Shown: piece by piece, positions 33,453 through 43,700 of the stretch | Layout of the letters: each line of letters begins with the position of its first letter | Position numbering within the stretch: the stretch's first letter is position 1 | DNA from: Arthrobacter silvisoli | Lineage (GTDB): Bacteria; Actinomycetota; Actinomycetes; Actinomycetales; Micrococcaceae | Direction: 5' to 3' | DNA length: 62,777 nucleotides | NCBI RefSeq assembly: GCF_003369445.1 | Contig: NZ_QRCU01000075.1 | Location: forward strand, 1 to 62,777 | The notes under the pieces: generated by a model | What the model was told of the DNA's origin: nothing | Seen by the model: only the letters and a program-made list of their open reading frames with translations | Database searches by the model: none | Translations under genes and position numbers: made by a program

Positions 33453-35003
33453 ATGCGCCGCCATCCCGCAGCCAAGGCCCACCCGCCCGGACTCCCGCAA
33501 GGCAGGACGCCGGCATTCGCGGGACGGACCGCGGTCAGCGGGGTGCGCTGGAGCCTGTCGGCGGTGCTGGCCCGGCAGGGCTTCCAGATGCTGTGCGCGG
33601 TAATCCTGGCACGGCTGCTGGGCCCGGAAAGCTACGGCATCATTTCCGCTGCCACCGTGTACACCACGTTCGCCGCCCTCTTCCTCGACCAGGGCCTGTC
33701 CTCGGCACTGATCCAGCGCCCCGAAGTCAGCCGCCGCGCAGCCGGCGCCACGGCCACCGTGAACCTGATGTTCGCCGTGCTGATCGGCGCCGTCACGGTG
33801 GTCCTGGCACCGTGGGCCGGGGGATTTTTCCATGCACCGGGGGTGACCGCGCTGCTCCTCCCGCTGGCTGTCGCGATTCCGCTCAAGGGCCTGGCGATCA
33901 CACCGCGCGCCATGCTGTCCCGGGAACTCCTGCTGCGCCAGGTTGCGAGGGCGGACATCATCGCCGCAGCCGCGGGCGCGACGGCGGGCATCACGGCAGC
34001 GCTGCTGGGCGCGGGTTACTTCGCGCTCGCTTATCAGGTGATCACCACGGACCTGCTCACGTCCTTGCTGCTCGTCCTGGCTTCCCGGGGCCCGTGGCCC
34101 AACTTGCATCTGAGCGAGGTGCGGCCGTTGCTGGCCTTCAGCCTGAGCGTGTTCTTCACGGATTTCCTGGCGTACTTCTCGCGCAACGTGGACAACATCC
34201 TGGTGGGCCGTTTCCTGGGTGTGCTTCCGCTGTCGCTTTACAGCATGGCCTACCGGATCATGGTGGTGCCGGTGCAGCTCGTGGGGCAGACCGTCAACCG
34301 CATGATGTTCCCGGCGTTCTCCCGGGCTGCCGGGGACACGGCGATGGTGGCCGGGCACCTGCTGTCCGCCTCGAGGGTGGTGGCCATGCTTGCCGCGCCG
34401 CCGATGGTCTACGTGGCGTGCGCCGCACCCGAACTGGTGCACGTGGTCCTGGGCGATGCCTGGGCACCTGCGGCTCCGATCGTCACGGTCCTGGCAATCG
34501 GCGGCATCCGGGAAACGCTCTTCTACATCACGCCGTCCCTGATGAAGGGACTCGGCAAGGGCCGCCTGATCGTCCGCTATGAAACCCTGGCCGCCGTCGT
34601 CCAAGTGGGCGGCATCGTGGTGGGCCTGCAGTTCGGCCTGCTCGGCGTCGCGGTGGGCCTTGTGGGCTTCGGATTCCTCCTCGTCCCGGTCCTGCTGGCC
34701 ATCCAGTCCCGGCTCAGCGGCCTGAGGATCCGCCGCCTGCTGGGTGCCCTGTTTCCCGCGCTGCACTCCTCCCTGTGGGGTGCCGCGGCGTATCTGGCTG
34801 TCCGCTTGCTCGAGTGGCCGGCGCCGGCCACCGCCGCAGGAGGCCTCCTGGCATTCATCCTCGCTGGCACCGCGGCCCTGTTCCTGTTCCACCGCAAGCA
34901 TCTGAAGCAGTTCCTCTCCCAGGCCAGGGCGCTGTTCGCCCGGCAGGACACGCAGCGACCGGCCGCCGGGAAGGACGAACCACTCGTGAAGGAGGAACCA
35001 TGA
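33453..35003 (+). CDS. Lipopolysaccharide/exopolysaccharide flippase (Wzx/WzxC-like)
   Basis: 516 aa with twelve or more hydrophobic helices of the MOP/PST superfamily. The opening helix carries LARLLGPESYGIISAATVY and LDQGLSSALIQRP, typical of WzxC-type flippases that move lipid-linked repeat units across the membrane. It starts 7 nt after the glycosyltransferase stop, and its own stop overlaps the start of the next glycosyltransferase. With the Wzy- and Wzz-like proteins it defines a Wzx/Wzy-dependent pathway. The N-terminal 25 residues are polar and Pro-rich. Confidence 0.88.
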   Translation: MRRHPAAKAHPPGLPQGRTPAFAGRTAVSGVRWSLSAVLARQGFQMLCAVILARLLGPESYGIISAATVYTTFAALFLDQGLSSALIQRPEVSRRAAGATATVNLMFAVLIGAVTVVLAPWAGGFFHAPGVTALLLPLAVAIPLKGLAITPRAMLSRELLLRQVARADIIAAAAGATAGITAALLGAGYFALAYQVITTDLLTSLLLVLASRGPWPNLHLSEVRPLLAFSLSVFFTDFLAYFSRNVDNILVGRFLGVLPLSLYSMAYRIMVVPVQLVGQTVNRMMFPAFSRAAGDTAMVAGHLLSASRVVAMLAAPPMVYVACAAPELVHVVLGDAWAPAAPIVTVLAIGGIRETLFYITPSLMKGLGKGRLIVRYETLAAVVQVGGIVVGLQFGLLGVAVGLVGFGFLLVPVLLAIQSRLSGLRIRRLLGALFPALHSSLWGAAAYLAVRLLEWPAPATAAGGLLAFILAGTAALFLFHRKHLKQFLSQARALFARQDTQRPAAGKDEPLVKEEP

Positions 35004-35932
35004 GCCAGGAAGCCGCTGGATCGATCGTCGTTGCCGTCCTGACCTACAAACGCCCGGAAGACCTGGCCCTGGCCATACCGCGGCTGCAGGAGCAACTGGA
35101 GGGCGTCAGCGGCAAAGCATCGGTCCTGGTGGTGGACAACGATCCGGCGGCGAGCGCGCGGGACGCCGTGGAGGCCTTCTCCTCGCCGCAGGTCCGGTAC
35201 GTCCACGAGCCCCGTCCCGGGATCGCAGCCGCGCGCAACCGTGCCCTGGCCGAGTCCGCGGCGGATTCCGTGCTGGTGTTCATCGACGACGACGAGGTCC
35301 CCACGGAAAACTGGCTCCGAACCCTGGTGTCTTTGCACAGCTCCACAGGGGCGGCCGCCGTCGTGGGGCCGGTGGTGAGCGAATACGCCAGGACGCCCGA
35401 ACCCTGGATCCAGGAAGGCAGGTTCTTTGACCGGCGCAGGCTCAAGACCGGCACCCGCCTTACTGTGGCCGCCACCAACAACCTGCTCCTGGACCTGCCC
35501 CAGATCCGTGCCTTCGGCCTCAGTTTCGACGAGCGATTCGGCTTGAGCGGCGGCTCGGACACCCTCTTTACGCGAAAGCTGGTAAGGCTGGGCGGGGTGA
35601 TGGTGTGGTGCGACGAAGCTGCTGTCATCGACCGGGTTCCCGTCTCGCGGCTGACCCGTGAGTGGGTGCTCCGCAGGGCACTGCGGAGCGGCAACTCGGC
35701 GGCGAGGGTGAGCCTTGAGCTCGCTGAAAACGCCGCCCAGAAAACCCTCGCGCGAGGCAGGCACCTGGCGTCCGGGGCGATGCGGGTGGCCGGCGGCAGC
35801 GCCAGGCTGCTGGCCGGGACCGTGACGGGGTCCATGTCGTTGCGGGCACGCGGGTTGCGCACGATTGCCCGTGGGACCGGCATGGCGTCCGGAGCCTTTG
35901 GGTACGTGTACAGCGAGTACAAGCGCAAGTAG
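35000..35932 (+). CDS. Glycosyltransferase family 2
   Basis: 310 aa; ATG 35000 overlaps the flippase stop and is preceded by GGAGG. GT-A fold: VVAVLTYKRPEDL at the start, VLVVDND, the RPGIAAARNRAL loop, and the metal-binding FIDDDEVP near residue 98. FDERFGLSGGSDTLF matches the acceptor-side region. The C-terminal 90 residues are basic and Ala/Gly-rich, perhaps membrane-associating. Last gene of the rightward sub-operon; a 737-nt non-coding region follows. Confidence 0.88.
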   Translation: MSQEAAGSIVVAVLTYKRPEDLALAIPRLQEQLEGVSGKASVLVVDNDPAASARDAVEAFSSPQVRYVHEPRPGIAAARNRALAESAADSVLVFIDDDEVPTENWLRTLVSLHSSTGAAAVVGPVVSEYARTPEPWIQEGRFFDRRRLKTGTRLTVAATNNLLLDLPQIRAFGLSFDERFGLSGGSDTLFTRKLVRLGGVMVWCDEAAVIDRVPVSRLTREWVLRRALRSGNSAARVSLELAENAAQKTLARGRHLASGAMRVAGGSARLLAGTVTGSMSLRARGLRTIARGTGMASGAFGYVYSEYKRK

Positions 35933-36669
35933 CAGCGGCCTCCCCGGCCAGGAAAAGTGAGCTGCGCCACAGGCGATCGGGACTCCCGGAGGCCCTTCGG
36001 TGAAGAATTTTTCCTCACTTTTTCCGCCACTGCGGGGCGCTGCACAAAATTCCCGGAATCGCAGGGATTATCCCGGCGTGTCGCGACTTTGCCAAGAACC
36101 GTTACCAAGTCGAAATCATCCCCTTCGGGTCGGTTTTCGACCGTTACCGATTTGCAACCAAAGTCCGGGCTCCACTAGCGTGGTTTTCCGTAAGCCGGGG
36201 TCGGGGATGCCTACGGGAAACGCCAGCGGTGGATTGCTCCACACTGGCACCGCACATTTCGCCGGCCCGGCGTTGCCCTGCAGCCCGGTCCCACGGTGTG
36301 TTTCCCCGTGCCCGGAGTCCGAAAACGCAGGGGCAACAACCATGGCGATCCACCTACCGCCACGAGCGAACACCCGGCCGAAGCCTGCCGCGATGTCCGT
36401 CGTCCACCCGGTTACGGGTCCGAAGGCATCGACACCGGCTCTCGATGTCCCCTCCCGTCACCCGGGGTGCCATGAAGCGCCAACCGCGGTCTCACGGGAA
36501 ATCTTCCGATGCGACACGCTCGCATTGCCCCGCCAGGACTATCGCAGCCATATCCCAGCGGCATACGCTGCAACGGCTAGCGCTCCATTTTTCCCGGGCA
36601 ATCCGGACTTCCGCGGCCGCTGGGTGCCACGGTCCTCCAGGACGCCCATTACGAAGCAAGGAATGAACT
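35933..36669. other. Long non-coding region, leader of the beta-helix gene
   Basis: 737 nt without a convincing gene. It holds two direct repeats of ACCGTTACC(A/G)A (36098-36108 and 36140-36150), a small hairpin GGTCG/CGACC near 36128-36142, and a promoter-like pair (36152-36181). If that promoter is used, the downstream mRNA has about 480 nt of untranslated leader. Frames inside it are Pro/Ser/Arg-rich and show no domain. Confidence 0.6.
36152..36181 (+). promoter_or_regulatory. Candidate promoter for the beta-helix gene
   Basis: TTGCAA (36152-36157) and TAGCGT (36176-36181) are separated by 18 nt and fit a housekeeping-type -35/-10 pair. Two ACCGTTACC repeats 42 nt apart, four helical turns, lie directly upstream and could be activator or repressor sites. 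Confidence 0.45.
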
Positions 36670-37704
36670 TTGAAGCCAAGCATTGAACTGTCCCGCCGCA
36701 AGGCTCTCGGTCTCGGCGCCGCAGGCGTCGTGGGAGCCGTCGCTGCGAGCTATGCCGTCGCCGCTCCTGCCAGCGCGTCAACACGTTCGGACCTCATCCC
36801 CGGAACCTACAAGCCGAACAACACCAACACCGGTGTCATCACGGGCACCACCCTGGCACCGTACAACACCAGCTACGCCGATCTTGTCATCACCAAGGAC
36901 GGCACAGTCCTGCAAAACCTGGACATCTACGGCGACATCAAGGTCCGGGCCCGCAACGTGGTCATCCGCAACTGCCGCCTGCGCGGCGGCAAGCACATCC
37001 CATCGGCCAACACCGGAATCGTGGACGCCAACAGCGCGTACTGCTACAACCTCCTGGTCGAGGACTGCACCATCATCCCGGACCGCCCGTCCTACTACCG
37101 TGACGGCATCGTGGGCCATGAATTCACCGCCCGCCGCAACCGGATCAAGCGCAGCAACGACGGCATCGGCGTTTTCAACCGCCCCGGCGGCTCCGTCTAC
37201 GCCAACGTGGTCATCGAAGGCAACTACATCAACGAACTCACCTACTGGAGCAACGACCCCGCCCACAGCGACGGCACCCACAACGACGGCATCCAGGTCC
37301 AGGGCGGCCAGAACATCCGGATCGTCGGCAACACCGTGGTCGGCTCGATCGTCACCGGCGCGGGCAGTGCGCCGAGCCCGCGCGGCACCCACGGCGGCTG
37401 CACCATCATGCTGCAGCAGAACGTCGCGAAGCTCGCCAACGTGCTGGTGGAGCGCAACTGGGTGGATGACGGCCAGACGTCCATCAACATCGCCGTCGGC
37501 AGCAAGTACCCGGACATCGTGGTCACCGTGCAGCGGAACTTCCTGGGCCGCAACCAGTACGACTACGGCAACGGCTCCAAGTACCCGATCCGCATCATCA
37601 GCCGGGCCAAGAGCAAGGTCACCGGCCTGTTCATCAACCGCTGGGAAGACAACAACGTGTACCTCGCCGAGGGCCGCAACCTCGGCATCCGCTACGACAG
37701 CTAA
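36670..37704 (+). CDS. Secreted right-handed beta-helix protein with Tat signal
   Basis: 344 aa from TTG 36670, with AAGGA at 36657-36661. The signal SRRKALGLGAAG followed by a hydrophobic stretch and APASAS indicates Tat export of a folded protein. The rest is a parallel beta-helix: repeating turns such as VVIRNCRLRGG, LLVEDCTIIPD, VVIEGNYINEL and IRIVGNTVVGS, the fold of pectate lyases and polysaccharide lyases or epimerases. It lies inside the exopolysaccharide locus, so it may cleave, epimerise or bind the polymer. No catalytic residues can be assigned by eye. A hairpin terminator follows the stop. Confidence 0.82.
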   Translation: MKPSIELSRRKALGLGAAGVVGAVAASYAVAAPASASTRSDLIPGTYKPNNTNTGVITGTTLAPYNTSYADLVITKDGTVLQNLDIYGDIKVRARNVVIRNCRLRGGKHIPSANTGIVDANSAYCYNLLVEDCTIIPDRPSYYRDGIVGHEFTARRNRIKRSNDGIGVFNRPGGSVYANVVIEGNYINELTYWSNDPAHSDGTHNDGIQVQGGQNIRIVGNTVVGSIVTGAGSAPSPRGTHGGCTIMLQQNVAKLANVLVERNWVDDGQTSINIAVGSKYPDIVVTVQRNFLGRNQYDYGNGSKYPIRIISRAKSKVTGLFINRWEDNNVYLAEGRNLGIRYDS

Positions 37705-37760
37705 GCGGCCGCTGTTCCGGACCCCGGAACCCGGAGCGCCGGGGAACACAGGAACGCAGA

Positions 37761-37796
37761 AGTGCCCTGCCGCCCCTCGAGAGGCGGTGGGGCACT
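37761..37796. terminator. Hairpin between convergent genes
   Basis: Arms 37761-37774 and 37783-37796 pair at 12 of 14 positions, read inwards from AGTGCCC. It lies between the beta-helix gene (stop 37704) and the PKD protein gene (stop 37820), which converge; probable bidirectional terminator. Confidence 0.6.
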
Positions 37797-37819
37797 CTGC
37801 CGTTAAAGGACCCTTGCCG

Positions 37820-40615
37820 TTAACCGGCCTGCCGCACCGTGAAGTCGTCGAACAATACATTGACAGGGGCGTTGGTCGCCGAGCCGGACAGATAGGCCAG
37901 CAGGCCCACATTGCCCGCTGCCTGCAACGCCGCCACGGTGTTGTCCGTGGTGCTCAGTTGCCAGGTGCCCGGTTCAGCCGTACCCGTGCGCCAGGCCTTG
38001 GCCCGCAATGTTGTCGGTGAAGTGCCTGTGACCTGGACCCGCAGCTGCAGTTGCTGCCCGGCGGTGATGCCCAGGCCCGTCACGAACTGGCCCAGCGTGG
38101 TTTCGGTGTTGCCGGAAAGCCTGGTCAGCTGGACCGTCACAGCTCCCGTTGCGTCAACCTTGACCTTGCCTCGGTATTCGGAGGTGCCCGCCTTGCGTCC
38201 GATGACTCCCATGAACGTGCCGCCGCCGTTACCGATCTTGTCCAGGCTCAGCGTGACTGTGGTGTCCGAAGCGTTGCTGAAGACGCTGCCCAGGTAGGCG
38301 GATGTGCCTCGGCTGGCTGCCAGGTTCATCCGTCCGTCGCCGCCGGAGACGGAGTAGAAGGACGTTGTGCCGCCCACGCTCCAGGCCCCGCCGCTGTCGG
38401 CTGTCCCCCAGCCCGACCCCAGCGTCCGGCCGAACGCATCGGAGGCCAGCGGAGCGCCCGGATCCGACGCCACCGTGACGGTCTGGCTGGCGGTGTCGGT
38501 GGCGCCGTCGTTGTCAGTGACAGTCAGGGTGATGGTGTAGGTCCCGTTCGCCGCGTAGCTGTGCTGGCCGTTCACGCCGGTGTCCGTGCCGCCGTCGCCG
38601 AAAGTCCAGCTGTAGCTGTTGATGGTTCCGTCCGGATCGGAGCTGGCGGAGGCATCCGTCGTGACGCTGAGCTGGTTCGCCGAGACCGTGAACGCGGCCG
38701 ACGGCGGTTGGTTCGCGGTGGCGCTGACCGTCACCTGGCGGGAGGTGCTGCTGCTTGCACCGTCGTTGTCCCGCACTGTGAGGCTGATCGTGTAGGTGCC
38801 CGCCACCGCGTACGTATGCTGGGACGTGACTCCGGTGCTGGTGCCGCCGTCGCCCCAACCCCACGTGTAACTGCTGATGGTGCCGTCGGGGTCGGAGGAT
38901 GCGGAGGCATTCACACTGACGGTCAACAGGCTGGTGCTGGCGGTGAAACTCGCCACCGGCGGCTCATTGGTGGTCCCGGTGATGGTGATGCTCGCGGTGT
39001 CACCGGTCACCGTGTTCCCGAAGGGATCCTGGACCCGGATCCGGTAGTTCTGCTGGCCGCCTGCCAGGCCGGAATCGTTGAAGACCAGCGTGGGGCGCTG
39101 CCAGAAGGTCGAGAGCTGCGAGACGCTGTAGGCCGGGCTGCCGTTGCGCAGCACGGTATACGTCAGGTTGGAGTTGTCCCGGTCCCAGTTGGCCTGCCAC
39201 TGCACCCGGACCTGCCCTGCGCCGGGACTGCTGAGCGTCGGTACGAAGGCACTGCCGGAGACGCGGGGACCCTGCCTGTTCGGCGCGATTTCCTTCACGG
39301 CGAAGCGCGAAAGGCCTTGTTGCGGGCTTTGGTTGACGTTCTTGAATTCGCCCACCATCACCACGTAGCTGTTGTTGCCCGTGACAGCCCAGGGGCCCTG
39401 GCTTTGGCCGCTGGCCGTGCCGGTGTCCATGTCCGGGAACCAGTTCAGCAGGGACGGGGCCGGTTGTCCGGTGAACGAGGGGTAGCCCTGGGTGTCCTTG
39501 GTGAGGGTTCCGGTGACCGCGCGGCTGAAGGAGACGGCCCGGTGCCAGGTGCGCGGGGAGGTTTCCGGGAAACCACCGAGGTTCTGGCAATAGTGCGGGT
39601 GCCCGGCGACGTAGACGGCGGTGTTGTTCGCAAAGGATCCATAGGAGTCGCCGTGGCAGTCTTCGATCCATTTGATCCTGGCGTCCGACCAGTTGGCGGC
39701 GAAGGCGCCCTCGAGGTTGCCGCCGGTGCCGAAGATGTAGCCGGTGCCGTAGAACTGGGTGCCGTCCGTCGAGAGCGAGAGGATGGCCGACTGGTCGCCT
39801 GCATCGCGGACCACGTCGTTGGCCTGGATGGCCAGGCTGGCCCCGGTGCTGGAATTGACCATGCCCAGCCCGTAGCCGGGCCGGCTCAATCCGTTCAGCG
39901 TGGTGAATGCACCGCCGACTACTACCCGGTCAGCGGTCGGCGACAAGGCCAGCGCGTTCACCCGGCCGTCGTCGGCGCTGGGGTCCCAGGGCAGCAGCGC
40001 GCCGTCCGAGGCGTTGACGGCAGCCAAGCGGTTCCGGGACACCGAACCCACGGCGTTGAAGGTTCCGCCGAACCAGACAGTGGAATTGCTGGCAACGATG
40101 GCCCGGACGCTGGCAGCGACTTTGGGGGCGAAGGATGGAATGAGGCTTCCGGTGGAAGGGTCGAGGGCCGCGATCCGGAGCCGCTGCACCCCGTTGACGG
40201 TGGTGAAGTCACCGCCGACGTAGATCCGCGAACCGTCCGGCGAGGCGGTGATGGAGAGGGCCTGGCCGTTCAGGTTGGGCGCAAAATTCGATTTCAGCAA
40301 CCCGCTGGCCAGGTCGAACGCCAGGATGTTCCGGCGGGGTACCAATTGCGTTCCGGGTGCCGCACCATAGGGCCTGGCATTGCTGAACTTGCCGGCCACA
40401 TACACGGTGTTGCCCAGGGTCACAGCCTGCCAGGCGACACCGTCATGCTGGGCTGTCGGCAGGCTGTCCGCGGTCACGGTGACGGGCGTCTTGGGATCGC
40501 CGGGATTCACCGGTGCAGAGTCAGCAAGGGCGGGCGCCGCGAGGATCCCGCCGAACAGGGCTGCCAGGCCCAGGCTTGCAATGAGTCTGCGGATGGTCCG
40601 CTTCGCCGGGGTCAT
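37820..40615 (-). CDS. Secreted propeller/PKD-repeat surface protein, shorter paralogue
   Basis: 931 aa. A Sec signal (hydrophobic ASLGLAALFGGILAAPALA) precedes a beta-propeller-like region (about 30-465) with repeats such as YVGGDFTTVNG and VVVGGAFTTLNG and the conserved WIEDCHGD and HYCQN segments. An FnIII-like part follows (about 470-545), then two PKD domains (about 550-630 and 633-715, with WGWGDGG and WTFGDGG) and a terminal domain starting DAFGRTLGSGWG (about 722-931). ATG 40615 has GGAGG upstream. It is about 145 nt downstream of its larger paralogue in the exopolysaccharide operon. Probably binds or organises polymer outside the cell; no sorting signal seen. Confidence 0.82.
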   Translation of the reverse strand: MTPAKRTIRRLIASLGLAALFGGILAAPALADSAPVNPGDPKTPVTVTADSLPTAQHDGVAWQAVTLGNTVYVAGKFSNARPYGAAPGTQLVPRRNILAFDLASGLLKSNFAPNLNGQALSITASPDGSRIYVGGDFTTVNGVQRLRIAALDPSTGSLIPSFAPKVAASVRAIVASNSTVWFGGTFNAVGSVSRNRLAAVNASDGALLPWDPSADDGRVNALALSPTADRVVVGGAFTTLNGLSRPGYGLGMVNSSTGASLAIQANDVVRDAGDQSAILSLSTDGTQFYGTGYIFGTGGNLEGAFAANWSDARIKWIEDCHGDSYGSFANNTAVYVAGHPHYCQNLGGFPETSPRTWHRAVSFSRAVTGTLTKDTQGYPSFTGQPAPSLLNWFPDMDTGTASGQSQGPWAVTGNNSYVVMVGEFKNVNQSPQQGLSRFAVKEIAPNRQGPRVSGSAFVPTLSSPGAGQVRVQWQANWDRDNSNLTYTVLRNGSPAYSVSQLSTFWQRPTLVFNDSGLAGGQQNYRIRVQDPFGNTVTGDTASITITGTTNEPPVASFTASTSLLTVSVNASASSDPDGTISSYTWGWGDGGTSTGVTSQHTYAVAGTYTISLTVRDNDGASSSTSRQVTVSATANQPPSAAFTVSANQLSVTTDASASSDPDGTINSYSWTFGDGGTDTGVNGQHSYAANGTYTITLTVTDNDGATDTASQTVTVASDPGAPLASDAFGRTLGSGWGTADSGGAWSVGGTTSFYSVSGGDGRMNLAASRGTSAYLGSVFSNASDTTVTLSLDKIGNGGGTFMGVIGRKAGTSEYRGKVKVDATGAVTVQLTRLSGNTETTLGQFVTGLGITAGQQLQLRVQVTGTSPTTLRAKAWRTGTAEPGTWQLSTTDNTVAALQAAGNVGLLAYLSGSATNAPVNVLFDDFTVRQAG

Positions 40616-40685
40616 CAGCGCTTTCCTCCCCTGGTCTACTCCCCCAGGAATGACGTTGGAATGGGCGCTGAGCCGCTCACGGTTC

Positions 40686-40711
40686 CCTCCGGCAGGATGC
40701 CCTGCCGGAGG
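40686..40711. terminator. Perfect 11-bp hairpin between the two PKD genes
   Basis: CCTCCGGCAGG (40686-40696) pairs exactly with 40701-40711 around ATGC. It lies between the stop of the larger PKD gene (40760) and the start of the smaller (40615), both leftward. Without a U-tract on the coding strand, partial termination or mRNA processing is more likely than a full stop. Confidence 0.5.
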
Positions 40712-40759
40712 CTTCATTGCTGTTATTGCCTGTGTGCACCTGTCCCCCTCAGGCTACTC

Positions 40760-43700
40760 TCACGGGATACGCACGAGGTAGTCGTCGAAGCGGACAATCA
40801 CGGGTACGTTCGTGGCCGATCCGGAGAGGTAGGCGACAAGCCCGGTGGAACCCGCGGCCTGCAGCGTGGCAGTGGTGTCCGTGGTCGACAGGAGCCACGT
40901 TGCGGGTTCAGTGGCACCGTCCCGCCAGGCCTTCGCCCGCAGGGTGGTGGGCCCCGCCCCGGTCACCTGCATCCTGATCTGCACGGCGTCGCCGGCGGCC
41001 AGGGTGAGGCCTGCGACGTTCGCCGACACCAAGGTGGTTTCGACGCCGGCCGAGGTCCTGGTCAGGTAGAGGGTGGTGGCACCGTTGGCGGCGATCTTCA
41101 GCTTGGCCCGGTAGTCATCCGTTCCCACCCGCCGGCCGGCGATGCTCACGAAGGTGCCGCCGCCGTCGCCGATCTTGTCCAGGGAGGCCTTGACCTGCAC
41201 ATCCGTGTCCGGTGCGCTGACCCCGTTCAGGCTTGCGGAGCGGGAGGCACCCGCGGTCCCGAGCAGCATGGTCCCGACGCCGCCGGCCACACTGTAGTTG
41301 GTGGCACCACTGCCGATGGTCCAGGCACCGCCGCTGTCCGCGCTGCCCCAGCCCCCGCTTACCGTCCGGCCGAAGGCGTCAGCGGCCAGCGGCGCCGCGG
41401 GCGGCGGGTCGTTCACGGTCACCGGATTCGTCACGGAGTTGGTGGCGCCGTCGTCGTCCGTAACAGTCAGGGTCACCTGGTAGGTGCCAGCCACCGCGTA
41501 ACTGTGCGACGGCGCCTGGCCGGTACCGGTGCTCGAGTCACCGAAGGTCCACGCATAGCTGGCGATGGTGCCATCGCTGTCCGTGGAACCGCCGGCGTCG
41601 AACGCGGCCGTGAGGTTGGTGACCGAGGACGCGAAGGCCGCCACCGGCGGCACGTTCGGCGTCGGGTTGCCGCCGGCGGTGGCGTTCAGCCGGTCGTAGC
41701 GCAGCACCACGGGGACATTGGTGGTGGAGCCGGACAGGTAGCTGACCAATCCAACGCCGCCCGGAACTTGCAGGCCGTCCGTGCTGTCGCTCACGGTGAG
41801 CTGCCAGGTGGCCGGTTCCGTGGCGGAGGCCCGCCACACCTTGGCACTGACGGCGGTGCCGTTGATGCCCTGGAGCTTGAGCCGGAGAACCAGCGGGTCG
41901 TTGGCAGTTACCGTCAGCCCGGCGATGTTGACCGGGCCGGCGATGGTGGTTTCCACGCCGCCCACTACCTTGGTGAGGTACAGCGAGACGGCCCCGGTAC
42001 TGGCCACTTTGGCCTTGGCCCGGTAGTCGTTGCTGCCCACGTGCCGGCCCAGCAGGGAGGCAAAGTAGCCCCCGCCGTTGGCGACCTTGTCCGCCGAGAC
42101 TTCCACCCGCGCGTCGAGATCGGCCGTGTTCACCGCGTTCAGCAGCGCGGAGCGGCTCTGGCCGGCCGTGCCGATCGTCATGGCTCCGCTGCCGTTGTTG
42201 ACCGCGAAGTTGCTGTTCCCGCCGGCAAGGCTCCACGCCCCGCCGGTGTCGGCGTTGCCCCACCCGCCCGTTACTGTCCGGCCGAAGGTGTCAGCGGCGA
42301 GGACCGTATCCGCCGGTGGTGCCGTCACGGTGACGGTCTGCGTCACGGCGTTGGTGGCGCCGTCGTCGTCCGTGACGGTCAGGGTCACCTGGTAGCTGCC
42401 GCCCGCCGCGTAGGTGTGCGACGGCGTCGAGGTGGTGGCCGTTCCGCCGTCGCCGAAGTCCCAGGCGTACGCGGCGATGCCGCCGTCCGGGTCACTGGAT
42501 CCGGTGCCGTCGAAGGCGACCGCAAGGTTGGTGGCGCTTGAGGTGAAGGCGGCCACCGGTGGCTGGTTGGGCGGGGGCGCGGTCACCGTCACCGCGTGGA
42601 TCACGGAGTTGGTGTTGCCCGTGTTGTCCGTGACGGTCAGTTGCACGTTGTACGTGCCACTGGCGGCGTATGTGTGCTGGGCCGTCATGCCGGTGCCGGT
42701 TCCGCCGTCGCCGAAGGTCCAGGCGTAGGCACTGATCGGGCCGTTGGCGTCCGAGGAGGTGGTGCCGTCAACGCTCACGCTCAGCCCGTTGGTGCTGGAG
42801 GTGAATCGTGCCACGGGCGGAGCCGGCGGGGCGGTGACGGTGCGGCCGGAAGCCACATAGTGTGCCTGCACCCGGGACAGCGGCAGCACGGTCGGGTAGA
42901 TGGCCACCTCGTCGATCTGGCCGTTCAGGTACCGGCTGGTGGGACGCTGGGTCCAGTTCTGGAGGTTGTCACCGCCGATCCGCCAGTACGCATCGATCGG
43001 CCACGCCGTGGTGACGTCCGTCCGGCTGGCCTGGAGCACACCGTCCACGAACAGCTGCATGCCGTTGGTACCGAGCGTAGCCACCACATGGTGCCATTGG
43101 TTGTTGTTGTAGCTCGCCGCCGTGTTGATGGTCTGGCGGGTGCCGCCGTTCGGCTGGACGCCGAAGTAGAGGCGGCCTGCATTGGACATGTAGACCACGC
43201 GGTCGTAGTCCGCCGACACACCGCTCTGCGAGTTGCCGTAGCCGATGATCTCGCCGCCGCTGCCCGTGTTGGTGCGGAACCAGGCCTCGGTGCTGAAGAC
43301 GTTCGGCCGCTTGGCCAGTGTGGGGTTGAAGGCCACGCTGGACGTGGTGCCGTTGAAGGCGGCAGCCGTGTCGGACTCACCGATCACTGCTCCGTCGGCG
43401 CCGAAGGTGACGCCGGACATGACCCCGAAGTCGTCCTTGCCGGCCAGGTCCACGCCGGTGCTGCCGGACGCCTCGCCGAGCCGCCAGTAATTGGCCGGGT
43501 TGTCTGCCAGCACGGATGACGCGTACGTGCTCGACGGCGGCGTGACATCGGTGGCGGTGATGGTCACCGAGTCACTGCGGGCCTCGTTGCCGAAGGGATC
43601 CCGTGTGTAGACCCGGTAGCGGTACTCCTGGCCGGGTACCAGCCCGGTGTCCAGGAAGGTCATGCCGGGGCGGTCCCAGAACGTGGAGGGCTGTTGGATG

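Noticed and set aside
35933..36669. A c-di-AMP (ydaO) or c-di-GMP riboswitch before the beta-helix gene
   Set aside because: I looked for the conserved core sequences of both classes and did not find them.
36000..36686. 228-codon frame in the leader of the beta-helix gene
   Set aside because: Pro/Ser/Arg-rich without domain, no ribosome site, overlaps the real TTG start and includes the promoter-like sequence.
38051..42541. 1496-codon open frame on the + strand
   Set aside because: It is antisense to the two PKD genes and crosses the gap between them. Its product is Gly/Val/His/Gln-rich with no domain, as expected from the GC-rich complement of repetitive coding DNA.
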